The notes under the pieces: generated by a model | Told to the model about the DNA's origin: nothing | Databases searched by the model: none | Seen by the model: the letters and a program-made list of their open reading frames with translations, nothing else | Assembly: GCA_029582265.1 (NCBI GenBank) | Contig: CM055837.1 | Span: 3,767,148-3,831,147, forward strand | From: Zoroaster sp. YZ-2022 | Taxonomy: Eukaryota > Echinodermata > Asteroidea > Forcipulatida > Zoroasteridae | DNA length: 64,000 bases | Direction of reading: 5' to 3' | Position numbers and translations under genes: made by a program | In this document: piece by piece, positions 43,247-53,293 of the stretch | Numbering within the stretch: position 1 is the first letter of the stretch | How the letters are laid out: each line of letters begins with the position of its first letter

Positions 43247-44304
43247 CCCTAACCTTCCTAAATCCTCCAAAATCCTCTTTGCTAAAAGTGAAGGATTTTG
43301 GAGGATTGAGGTTATTAGGCATACTTGCCTTTCCATGGTACATGTACATCCATGTTTGTTGTAGTGATTGCAAGGTCAGTGCTTGGGTCAGTGGACACTG
43401 TTTATTGCTCCATGCATGCAGGGAGGGTCCTTGGCCATGTACATGTATCACAGATTAGAAACACATGTGTGCATACATGTCATGTGCTTGCTTTACTACT
43501 GAAGGATTTTGGAGGATTCAGGTTATGTGTAAGCAAATGGGCCCAGGGAGTTAGGAAGGATTCAAGTTATGTGTAAGCAAATGGGCCTAGGGAGTTAGGA
43601 AGGATTCAGGTTATGTGCAAGCAAATGGGCCTAGGGAGTTAGGAAGGATTCAGGTTATGTGTAAGCAAATGGGCCTAGGGAGTTAGGAAGGATTCAGGTT
43701 ATGTGTAAGCAAATGGGCCTAGGGAGTTAGGAAGGATTCAGGTTATATGCAAGCAAATGGGCCTAGGGAGTTAGGAAGGATTCAGGTTATGTGTAAGCAA
43801 ATGGGCGTAGGGAGTTAGGAAGGATTCAGGTTATGTGCAAGCAAATGGGCCTAGGGAGTTAGGAAGGATTCAGGTTATGTGCAAGCAAATGGGCCTAGGG
43901 AGTTAGGAAGGATTCAGGTTATGTGTAAGCAAATGGGCCTAGGGAGTTAGGAAGGATTCAGGTTATGTGTAAGCAAATGGGCCTAGGGAGTTAGGAAGGA
44001 TTCAGGTTATGTGCAAGCAAATGGGCCTAGGGAGTTAGGAAGGATTCAGGGTATGTGTAAGCAAATGGGCCTAGGGAGTTAGGAAGGATTCAGGTTATGT
44101 GCAAGCAAATGGGCCTAGGGAGTTAGGAAGGATTCAGGTTATGTGTAAGCAAATGGGCCTAGGGAGTTAGGAAGGATTCAGGTTATGTGTAAGCAAATGG
44201 GCCTAGGGAGTTAGGAAGGATTCAGGTTATGTGTAAGCAAATGGGCCTAGGGAGTTAGGAAGGATTCAGGTTATGTGCAAGCAAATGGGCCTAGGGAGTT
44301 GGGG
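43247..44304 (+). mobile_element. 'R44' TTAA element with an 18-unit 44-bp array
   Basis: TTAA at 43243-43246 and 44305-44308. Starts ccctaaccttcctaaatcct, has the acatgtacatgtat-rich middle also found at 4150-4290 and 24830-24990, then ~18 units of ggattcaggttatgtgtaag + caaatgggcctagggagtta + ggaa (43512-44297). Units with gtgcaag and gtgtaag alternate irregularly. CCCT ends with TTAA resemble piggyBac. No transposase is present. Confidence 0.88.
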
Positions 44305-44972
44305 TTAATCAGGAAAGCATTATGCCTGTGAGGATTCCGTATTGTTTTGTACCAGTTATAGAATCATGCAGTAATCAAAATCATTGTAATTCCATAAAGT
44401 GATTAGATTTCACAAGTTGTTTTTTGTTCAGAAGTGTAAACTGTCTGCAGAGCTGAAACATGCATACCCTGTATATACACATAGTTGGATCAGTTTCACA
44501 CATTTACATGCATGTATGGACGTGAAATAAATTATTGTTGTGTAAAATTGTAAAAGCTATAGGATTTAGGTGGGTTCAAATTTTCTATGGTGTCAGCAAA
44601 GAGATTGTGACCCCTTTTCTGGGGGGATTCAATGCAGGAAGAAAGAGGTGAAAGGTCGGGCCAGTTGAGAACCCCAATCTGGAATAGTAATATCTTATGC
44701 TGTGTGAGGGTTGTGAGTGCACAGCTGACACATAGGGATCATTTATTCATATAAAGAATGCATTGGGTTTCTCTGCCAGAGATTGTCAACCATGAAAACA
44801 TTTTGTGTTGACCAGTTTTTAACATTGAATGCTCTTAAATGGTTTGTTTTGTATGTAGAATGTTATTTTTCCCTTTATCTTATTTAGGAGTTTACAAGAA
44901 GTGTGTTAGCCGGCTGCAACTCAGTTCACGGCATTGTATTCTAAATGTGTACATTCACAACGAGCGTGATAA
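44305..44972. other. Intergenic stretch, nothing firm
   Basis: AT-rich. A decent acceptor (tttatcttatttag) at 44886 is followed by an 18-codon frame ending in TAA, too little to call an exon. Confidence 0.35.
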
Positions 44973-45649
44973 GGCCAAAACAAACAAAAATTTGAGTTGC
45001 CCTCCAGTGAAAATATTTGAAGGGGTCGGTCGGTCGGGATTTTTTTTTTTTTTCTCCTTGACTGTCATTTTAAGATTGAAATGCATTGGAACTGAAACCA
45101 CATACCATGTTTTTCATTTGTATACCTATCAGCAAGGAATTTTGCTTCAGAATAAAAGTATCCCAAGCATTTTTGTTGTACTTTTCGCTGTGATTGACAC
45201 AGCAAATTCATCCATATTGCGTGCAATGCTCAACATGCAACATGTGAGTGGCCATTCGATTTGAAAACGTGTAGATCGAGTCGCAATCGTTGACACACGT
45301 ACAGTGCGGGGAGCCAGTGCACAACGTGTGAGGGCCATTTGATTTGAAAACGTGTAGATTGAGTCGCAATCATTGTCGATACGCGAAGCCAGTGGAAAAC
45401 ATGTGAGGGGCCATTCGATTGGAAAACGTGTAGATTGAGTTTTGGGTACCGGTAAATTTACCGGTAAAAAAAGTGGAAAATTTCACAAATCAAACGTATT
45501 GTTTTATACAAAGAAAATTGGTAAGTTTCATTAATAAATAGGCCTATGAATGACGGGAAAAAAAAAAAAAAAAAAAAAACCCGACCCGAGATTTCAGCAC
45601 TTTTGGGTCGGTCGGTGGAGGGCAACTCAACATCTTTTTTTTTTTGGCC
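44973..45649. mobile_element. 677-bp TAA-flanked element with GGCCAAAA TIRs and ggtcggtcgg motifs
   Basis: TAA at 44970-44972 and 45650-45652. Left ggccaaaacaaacaaaaatt + tgagttgccctcca mirrors right ggagggcaactcaaca..ttttttggcc, with gggtcggtcggt just inside. The middle (45243-45440) is a threefold ~80-bp repeat (ggccattcgatttgaaaacg + tgtagat.gagtcgcaatc). A further fragment of this family lies at 54249-54330. TAA duplication and GGCC ends suggest PIF/Harbinger. Confidence 0.75.
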
Positions 45650-45813
45650 TAATGAGTTTGGCTAACCTGCTTGGGAGAACCCCTGGAACTTGCTCGCAAG
45701 TTCCAGAATTAAACGGTGTGCGAACTAGATGCGACTGGGTTACGACAAAGAGTAACACATCATTTTATTTTGAAGCACATGTGTAGAGTATAGTTCTTGC
45801 GCAAACTGGCAGG

Positions 45814-46240
45814 TAAGCTTGGGCGATATCGATTTTTGTTTTCATCCACGATATATCGGCAAACATATATCGCGATTTTCGATAATATTGCGATTATTTT
45901 TTTCATTCATGCATGATTGCTTTAGAGTCGATAACCACAGGTATGTACCCCTCTACAAGCGTCACAATAAATTGCAAATTCGTTTGCGTTTGCAGAGCAT
46001 GTATTTACTTCTGAAGTAGTTCGGTTTTCGTGTCTCACTTCCAAAAGCTGAAAAGACTTATAATTTTATTTCCATGGAATTTCCGACTTGACTCACAATG
46101 GCGATTGTTTAATCGCGATATATTTTTGTAATCACGATTTGCCGATATCTCGATAACTTAAAATGGTTCTGGATATCGTAATCGAATAAAAAAAAAAGGT
46201 ATCGCGATATTCGATATTATCGTGTTATCGCCCAAGCTTA
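45814..46240. mobile_element. Intact 427-bp TAAGCTTGGGC element (empty site for the hAT)
   Basis: Ends taagcttgggcgatatcg and cgtgttatcgcccaagctta. Flanking octamers ctggcagg and ctggcatg match at seven of eight positions. Its word ggtatcgcgatattcgatat is the uninterrupted form of the hAT target in the copy at 28824-31152. Confidence 0.9.
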
Positions 46241-46751
46241 CTGGCATGTCATCCAGACTGCACTGTTTCTTTTCAAGACCTTGTGCGTACAGTCTGTGGA
46301 ATACAACATCATGAATGGGCCAAATTCATTGTTCTTGGAGTACTATGCCATGAACTAGGTTAGTACATGATTCGCGCACTAGGGATCGGAATTAACACTA
46401 GTCCGAGGCTAGTGGTTTTAGAAGCAGGACTACTAGCTGCTGGGGTTTGAGTAGTACGATGGCCTAGTGGAAAACATTAACTAAAATATGCAAAAAAAAC
46501 ATTCAGTATGATCTACGAATAATCTCTGTAAGAACATGTTGCTCACCAGCTCATGATTCATTTCTTTTTCTTGTATTTATATTCACCTTTTTTCAGCACT
46601 ACTAAAAAATCAGAAGGACTAGTAAAATTTTGACATAACTAGTAATTTTGGCTACCATAAAATTCAAGTTAATTTCGACCCCTGAATACTTCTGATAAAT
46701 ATATATATTATGTATGAAACTGGTCGTATACCAGTAACATGTAAACGTATA

Positions 46752-46983
46752 AGTAAGACTAATTGAGGTGACACCATGTGAAATTCTCTATTGAGTAGTA
46801 ATTAGTTCTGAAAATTTATTCAAATTTATTCCAATTGCAGACACAGCCAGCCCATAAAATGAAACTAAATTCCATGCATATCAGTTTGTTGACGTCGAGT
46901 TGTAACCTCCAGTTCTTTTCAGAACTAATTACTACTCAGTAGAGAATTTCACATGGTGTCACCGCAATTAGTCTTACTTATCC
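46752..46983. mobile_element. Palindromic MITE with substituted centre
   Basis: Outer arms match the 7001-7239 element (gtaagactaattgaggtgac; gtcaccgcaattagtcttac). The central gatcagagcatactgatc part is replaced by ~85 bp (aatttattccaattgcagac to atgcatatcagtttgttga). That ~85-bp block recurs inverted at 47087-47172 (aacaaactgaaatgcatgga; gggctggatgtgtctgcag). Confidence 0.75.
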
Positions 46984-47086
46984 TCTTCACCATGTTTTAC
47001 CTATATAGATGTATACATATGTAAATTTTATCTTCCAGAAACCTGTAGAGATACCTGTGGCGTATTGTGTAAAGCTTATCTTATAA

Positions 47087-47172
47087 AATGAATAAATATG
47101 CTAACAAACTGAAATGCATGGAATTTAGTTTGATTTTTATGGGCTGGATGTGTCTGCAGTTTGAATAAATTG
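47087..47172 (-). repeat. Inverted partner of the block inside the MITE at 46752
   Basis: The reverse complement resembles 46805-46890 (tctgcagacacatccagccc; ccatgcatttcagtttgtt). Function unknown. Confidence 0.65.
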
Positions 47173-47456
47173 AGTTCATATCTGTCACGGCCCAACTGCT
47201 GCTTCAGTCCCAACTACAGATGTTGTAGCATCATAGGCCTGACTGAAACACTGTAGTTGGGCCAATATTCATAGTTGGGCATAACACATGGAACAAGTGG
47301 TATCAGATGCAAATTGACTGCTATGGTTGAGCAGTTTTTTTTTTATAGATAATCGGATTTGTATTGTGAAGGCTGAGAGTCTTCAGTATGTGTGTTTTTA
47401 ATGAGGTCTCAACCATAGTCCTTGTGTCCTTAATTGTTTTTTTCCTGTAGCAGGGG

Positions 47457-47643
47457 CCCAATTCCACAGAGCTGCTAGGCAGAGAATTTTCCTAAGCAAA
47501 TATTTTCGCTTAGCATTATAAAACAGACAGCCGGCAAGGTACACTCATGATTCATAGTGCAAGTTTGGCTGATAACCAAGAAAATCTGCTAAGCGAATAT
47601 TTCTCATGAGCATTTTTTCTGCTAAGCATCTCTGTGAAATTGG
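47457..47643. mobile_element. 'Gctgctaagcag' MITE, copy 4
   Basis: Ends ccaattccacagagctgct and gcatctctgtgaaattgg, with gcttagcattataaaacaga in between. Confidence 0.8.
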
Positions 47644-47934
47644 ACTCTTGTTGTGAATGAGCACCGATGATGGTTTGTGTGTTTGATTTTATATCGCTAT
47701 ACATTTAAAACTTGGTTGCATAATTTGTTTTTATTTGCCTGTCACAAGGCCAAAAGGTCACTAAAAATGGTTGCAACAAAAAGAGAATAAACATCAAAAG
47801 TCGCAGATAAGATATTAATATTTCAGAGAAAGGATCCTTCTGTGTTTTTATCCCATTGGCTGGCTGCTGATTTATTGCCAAACCACCATTTCTTCTCAGA
47901 GCCTTACACTATTACAACTCCTTAGAGACATGAC

Positions 47935-48298
47935 CTGAAGGGATTGTTGTCACCTAGGGTACTCCCCAATGGTACCCAGGCAATCTCGATCCTCTATGTA
48001 CATTAGCAATGCAGAGGAGATTGTTGTCACCCAAGGTACTCCTCAATGGTACCCAGGCAATCTCAATCCTATATGTACATTGGTAAAGCAGAATAGATTG
48101 TTGTCACCTTGGGTACTTCCCGATGGTACCCGGACAATCTCAATCCTATATGTACATTAGTAATGCAGAAGGGGTCGTTGTCACCCAGGGTACTCCCCAA
48201 TGGTACCCATGCAATCTCAATCCTATATGTACATTAGTAATGTAGAAGGGGTCGTTGTCACCCAGGGTACACCCCAATGGTACCCAGGCAATCATAAA
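47935..48298. repeat. 77-bp tandem array (5 units)
   Basis: Units of ggggtcgttgtcacccaggg + tactccccaatggtacccag + gcaatctcaatcctatatgt + acattagtaatgcagaa, diverged at the left end. Frames through it are by-products. Confidence 0.9.
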
Positions 48299-48747
48299 AG
48301 GGATTATAGTTGACATTGACCTCTTGAGCCTATGGTATTGGGAACTCTGAGACGAACCTGTAAGAATTCTCACGAAGACAGACAGCACACTGCACGAAAA
48401 AATTCTCACCGAAGTTCTTCTCAGAACCACAAACCTTAAAAGAGCATTTTTTTCTTGACCTAAAGTTCGCCGAGTCGCTTTTCCCGAGACTTAAACCAAT
48501 TATTTCCACCCTGCACGGAAATACTCGTAATAAATAGGCCTAATATTTGTTCTCAGTTCAGTGTTGGAACTATATGAAGCAGCGTGCGCGAGCGAACAGC
48601 ACCAGGGGTTAAGAGGTTGCCTGCCCCCACGAATGACCTTTGTCACTGCTCGCCCGGCATGTCAAATACCGCACATGTCATGGTCACTTGGACCAGGTCC
48701 TGGCGATATGAGAACCAGATGGCCCCCTTAAAAGTTATTACTTTTCA

Positions 48748-49068
48748 TCAAAATGATATGAGTGGAAATTGAAACCAGCGCCAAGTGTAATCTTGTCGCT
48801 GACTTGGTTCTGCCGCCGGGGAGCCGATGAACGATTGTCCTGCTGTAATATTCAGTGTTTCTTCATACTGTGCCTTATGTACGCTGGGCTTTACTGAGAA
48901 CAAAGACATCTCCACCAGCAATTGCCTGTCAAAGATATAAGCAAGTGGTTTTGATGCGTTTTCATTTAAGTACACAACATCATTTTCAAAATAGTACACA
49001 ACATTGTCATATCCGGTGGGGGAGGGGATAAATTCCCTTCCTCTCTTCTTTACTCCCCCCCCCCCCAT
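48748..49068 (-). CDS. Minus-strand open frame, possible exon (unidentified)
   Basis: The frame from ~49035 down to the stop at 48748 reads PTGYDNVVYYFENDVVYLNE..., SKPLAYIFDRQLLVEMSLFS and ends YTWRWFQFPLISF. Composition is protein-like, with many hydrophobic/aromatic alternations suggesting beta strands, and the DNA is less AT-rich than its surroundings and not shared with any repeat in the window. The first residues (MGGGGVKKRGRE) come from a C-run and are unlikely to be real. I could not name a family. It may be an exon, a fragment of a mobile element's protein or chance. Confidence 0.25.
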   Translation of the reverse strand: MGGGGVKKRGREFIPSPTGYDNVVYYFENDVVYLNENASKPLAYIFDRQLLVEMSLFSVKPSVHKAQYEETLNITAGQSFIGSPAAEPSQRQDYTWRWFQFPLISF

Positions 49069-49069
49069 G

Positions 49070-50030
49070 TCTTCAACAATCGAGCTTATAAAACGTCTCC
49101 CCTCCCTTACGGGAAATTAAACAACTCGGCCGCTCCAGTTTGATTTCTTGAACCGCCTCTGCACGGCATGCACTGAATGCAACATGAAATACATGTAACT
49201 GCGAGTTACGGAGGTTCATAACAAACAAAGCTTATCTATAATGTGTGTTGTTATTGTATGATACAATGCAGGCCCAGCGAAACCTATAAAAAACCTATAT
49301 TTCAAAATGAGAACCTTTATTTCCCCAACAAAACCTATAATTATTAACCTATAAAAACCTATATTTTTAATCCTCTGCAACACATTTTCAACTTCCTCAT
49401 AAAATTCTCATGGCTTTGAAGAAAAATTACTTCCTAAGTATAAAGAGATGAAGCCAAAACAGTAGCCAAACTGTAACATGCGTACCGCTCAATAGATTTT
49501 CTGCTGGACAGGGTATGGGGTAATGTACTTTGTTGCAAAAAGTACTCAGCAGGTACCGGTAGGCAATTTACCAAAAACTTGTTACATAACACTGCATAAT
49601 CACGGGAAATAACCTATAAAAGGCTGTATTTTGGCATTTGGTAAACTTATAATAACCTATATTTTGCTTTAAAAACATATTTAAAAAAAAACTATATTAG
49701 TAGATTAGGCACTGGGAGGCCTGTTATTTGGCGTATTCAGGGGAGAGGGGGGCGGGAGAGAGAGGATAGACATTTTTAATCACCACGCATGTTATTTTTT
49801 TAGCAGTATGCCTCATCTTCATTTTTACCACTATATGCCCTCCCTAAAAAAATGATGCAAAGATGTTTTTATTACTGGATATGAGTTAATTTGATATAAA
49901 ATCATGAATGATCAAAATGGAGTTTAATGTTGTCATAAGTAGTAAGCTGGCCATCTGGTTGTCTTTGAAAAATTAACCTATTTAGAGAAATATTAATTGA
50001 TGAATAGGCCCGTTGTGATTGGTGGGATTT
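49070..50030. other. Intergenic stretch with degenerate aacctata repeats
   Basis: The word aaacctataaaa and variants recur irregularly from 49278 to 49690. Nothing else is recognised. Confidence 0.45.
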
Positions 50031-50165
50031 TTATTTATGCAGCGCCCAATCCTTCTGTGTTCTTATCCCATTGGCTGGCTGCTGATTTATTCATGACGTC
50101 ACGTAGGTTTGGAATGCAGACATCGCGCGATTACATTTATCTGCAAATATGACAACGGTGAAGTT
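50030..50165. promoter_or_regulatory. Weak promoter-like cluster (inverted CCAAT, CRE, CpG)
   Basis: cccattggctggctgctgat carries an inverted CCAAT box, followed by the CRE-like catgacgtcacg (50092-50103) and cgcgcgatta. The first part also occurs at 47828-47880 (tccttctgtgtt..atccca + ttggctggctgctgatttat) without the CRE, which argues that it belongs to a repeat. No gene start is evident nearby. Confidence 0.2.
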
Positions 50166-50323
50166 ATTTTAATATTATTAAACTGTTATTCCATAACAGT
50201 GCCTTTCTAATGATTTGCAATTCTCTTGGATTGTGTCACTTCCTTTCGATAACATTTTATCAATAATATCAACTTAGTATTGTGTGCTATCAGTGACATA
50301 TGGTTATGAATACAGAAAGTTAA

Positions 50324-50961
50324 AGGAAAGGTATACCGTTGGTAATGTTGGTCTAACTCCTGAGCATGCTTACCATGCATCTTTGAATCAAGATATCAAG
50401 ATATACCTGTGAAAGTTTCAGCTCAGTGCAGAGTCTAAGTCATGAGAAGTGTGAAAAAAAACATCCAAATTTTTTACGGAAAACACATGCATGAAATAAA
50501 TGTTTTTCGTGTTTTCTCTGAAATGAGAGCTTGTATTTTAGTATGATTGGTAGGCTGACCTTTACCAACTTTACATCAACAATTTCCATTTCTTTACGTT
50601 TGTTTGCTTGTTATACTCTCGTCTGACTCTTTCCTTTTCACTGATCTTCTAAATTTCTTCTTTCAGCCATGAACTCCCGCTCTCCTCCATTCCTGTTTAA
50701 TCCCTCCTTTGTCTGTTCCCAGAACCAGTACGTGACTCTGCTTCTTGAACCTTCTTCTTTTGTGTTCATTCCACACCTGACAAACTCTCTGCTCACTCTT
50801 TGGTCTACATATGTGTGCATAATGGAATATACGCCATTTTGCCCTTGAGAAAGAACCTGCTTGGTTCGAAACGGAAGGCCAATAACCACCATTTTGCAAC
50901 ATCAATAAGCTTTGAGATGATAATTTGGTAATTAGCTTATCACCAGTGTTGCATTTTCCCT
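50324..50961. mobile_element. TTAA element of the 81-bp-array family, unexpanded (638 bp)
   Basis: TTAA at 50320-50323 and 50962-50965. Left end aggaaaggtataccgttggt + aatgttgg, one array-like segment with gagcatgcttacca and ttgaatcaagatatc, then gtgaaagtttcagctcagt, which is also found beside the array at 14955. Right end gcattttccct. Confidence 0.75.
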
Positions 50962-51149
50962 TTAAAACAATTGTTTGCGGAAAATTTCAAATGTCACCGT
51001 ACGCACACACTTCCCATAATCATTAAAATATTGAGTTGTTTAAATAAAACTACGCATTGTCAATTTTGTATATTTCCTCGAAAATCCATAATTCCATAAT
51101 CGAAATATGACCTAAAAAATGTTGTTGAGTTTTTTAAGGTGGTGCTTAA

Positions 51150-51501
51150 AGGAAATATCTTGCCTTTCTATATTTTATTTTGTATTTATAGATTGTTGAC
51201 TTTTTAAATGAACAAGTTATGTATGTTGTCTTATATTAATTTCCCCCATTAGAATAGAGACCAGTGTGTGGCTTTATTGGGATTTTTGTTTAGTAAATCC
51301 TTCTTGGGAAAAGCAATTACGTCATTTGCCAGTGGAGACGAAAATTAGTAATTCATTTGCATTATTTTATCGTGAACTACACAATGTAATAAGCTGAAAC
51401 TATCACAAGAATAGTGTTTTATGTATATCTTGTTTTAAGCCAAGTAAGCATACTGATACCCTAAGAAGTTTTGGCAACATGATCAATATCGTATCTTTCC
51501 T
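51150..51501. mobile_element. TTAA element of the 81-bp-array family, unexpanded (352 bp, reverse)
   Basis: TTAA at 51146-51149, right flank decayed to TGAA. The array-like segment aagccaagtaagcatactga + ..gttttggcaacatgatca + atatcgtatctttcct is at the right end. Confidence 0.65.
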
Positions 51502-51534
51502 TGAACCCCAACCCCCTAGGTATTCTGGCTATAG

Positions 51535-51772
51535 GAACCTTCCTGAATCCTCCAAAATCCATCAGTGCACTTTTGGAAACATGCCCTTATCTTCAAAATG
51601 TACCATGCATTTTCGTTGATCTTTCATATTCAGCACTTATGGCCTGTACTTCTTGCCAGGTGGTAATTTTGTCTCATTTGAAGAGGTGAAAGTACCAGTT
51701 TCCAACAGTGCTGAATTTTCCCCAAAAAGTGCCCCTTGGAGGATTTTGCAGGATTTTGGATGGTTAGGGTTA
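51535..51772. mobile_element. Short relative of the 'R44' element ends (MITE)
   Basis: ccttcctgaatcctccaaaa at the left and ggattttgcaggattttgga + tggttaggg/TTAA at the right mirror the R44 termini. The interior is unrelated and lacks the 44-bp array. Confidence 0.65.
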
Positions 51773-52257
51773 ATTAAAGGGCCTCTAAAATGGGAATATT
51801 TTAACTTTAAAACATTTTGCACAACTCTGTTTCCTTGTTGATATCATTTTTCAACATTTTTAATTTGTAATTTGTTGGTGTTTTGTTACCTTTTTTGGTC
51901 AATATGTTAATGAAATTTGCATATTCATGAGCAAGTTAGTGATGTGCAAACAAGTCGACTATTCCACATCTGTTCGTGAGTCAATTCTTGAAATTATTGA
52001 TATTGTGTTGTTAACAGAGTGTTTAGTTTTTGAAGTAACTGGTTTTTTTTCTTGGGCAAGGTTTACGGTGTTAATGTTGTGCACTTTCAGTGATGCTGTG
52101 ACACTGAGTTCCTGTTGTGTTCTCACAGAACAGCGCCCTCTTGTGTCAAGCATAAGCACGAATATTTTTTACAAATTTTAACAGTATACTCAATCTTCAC
52201 TTTATGGCAAAAATAGACATCCCGTTTTATTTAAAACTGCCCAGAGGCATGTATATT

Positions 52258-52260
52258 GGC

Positions 52261-52330
<70 letters not shown>

Positions 52331-52409
52331 GTATGTATGTGTATGTATGTGTATGTATGTGTATGTATGTGTATGTATATGTGTATATGTATGTGTATAT
52401 GTATGTATA

Positions 52410-52441
<32 letters not shown>

Positions 52442-52460
52442 CATACATATATCTATATAT
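52258..52460. repeat. (TA)n / (GTAT)n / (GTGTAT)n microsatellite
   Basis: TA runs flank gtatgtat and gtgtatgtat tracts. Six frames are open in parts, giving poly-IY/HT peptides without meaning. Confidence 0.97.
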
Positions 52461-52461
52461 A

Positions 52462-52675
52462 TACTGAACAAAATTATAAACGCCCCATGTGGCACTTTGA
52501 AACTTTTATTAGCCTTAGAGGTTGCAAAATCATACAAAATTCATTTTGTTGTTCAATATGCTACAGATTACTGTCCGTTAGAACACGATAGTGGCGTCTG
52601 GCAATCATGGACATGCATGTGGACACGGTGGGGGTCAGGTTGAAACATGGGGCGTTTATATTTTTGCTCAGTGTA
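52462..52675. mobile_element. 214-bp mariner-like MITE (ACTGAACAAAATTATAAACG)
   Basis: Ends tactgaacaaaattataaac + gcccca and tggggcgtttatatttttgc + tcagtgta are inverted and TA-flanked, inserted in the TA microsatellite. Confidence 0.8.
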
Positions 52676-52730
52676 CATATATCTATATATACATATATCT
52701 ATATAATGATTGCAATTCATAGACCCGTTA

Positions 52731-52943
52731 GGGACAATATCGTCACGATCAGAGCAGACTTTCAACAGGGCATGGAATCGGTGTCCTAGTTTAAGATGAA
52801 CACAGTGACTGAAAGTTACCGACTCATTTATTCAGTGTCAGCATCGGTAATATGACCTTGTGGAATATTTTTTTCAGTCACTGAGTTCATCAAAAACAAG
52901 CACTCCGATTCCATGCCCTGTTGATCGTGACGATATTGTCCCT
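52731..52943. mobile_element. 'AGGGACA' TTAA MITE, copy 4
   Basis: gggacaatatcgtcacgatc to cgtgacgatattgtccct. Flanks decayed (TTAG, TCAA). Confidence 0.9.
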
Positions 52944-53061
52944 TCAAGCAAACTGATGTGTGAGTTATTACTTATGTGCAATCATCCATAATACCCTGGA
53001 GTTATAACTGTATGCTGCTGCCATTCAGAAACATCTCTGATCCATTACAAGGTCATCCTAA

Positions 53062-53293
53062 TATATACATAACAGCAAAAGAAACGTCACCCCTAAAAAT
53101 ATTTATTATTTTCATTTTATAATTAATATAATTTGTTTAATGAAGAATATGGAGTGTAACACGAACACAATGTGGCAAATTTGGTTGACCTCAAAATTCG
53201 TCATGCATGACGTCTGAGGACACATAAGCTAAACACGTTCTCAGACTTATCAAAATTTAGGGGGTGACGTTTCTTTTGCTGTTATGTATATAA
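53062..53293. mobile_element. 232-bp MITE (TACATAACAGCAAAAGAAAC)
   Basis: tatacataacagcaaaagaa + acgtcacccctaaa and its mirror tttagggggtgacg + tttcttttgctgttatgtat. TA-rich flanks fit a Tc1/mariner type. Confidence 0.82.

Noticed and set aside
43512..44297. CRISPR-like regular repeats (also 40600-41712 and 32000-33400)
   Set aside because: Units are directly adjacent with no unique spacers, in an animal genome. These are ordinary tandem satellites.
44839..45264. 141-residue frame as a gene
   Set aside because: It crosses the terminus of the TAA-flanked element and a poly-T run. There is no coherent protein and no splice support.
50092..50103. CRE plus CCAAT as a gene promoter
   Set aside because: The CCAAT-bearing part also occurs at 47828-47880 and atgacgtcat occurs inside a dispersed repeat (11351-11360, 13630-13639), so single sites carry little weight. 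Listed only at low confidence.
52204..52643. Several ~110-residue frames over the TA/GTAT tract
   Set aside because: They translate low-complexity microsatellite (poly-IY, YVCM, HT) in several frames at once.
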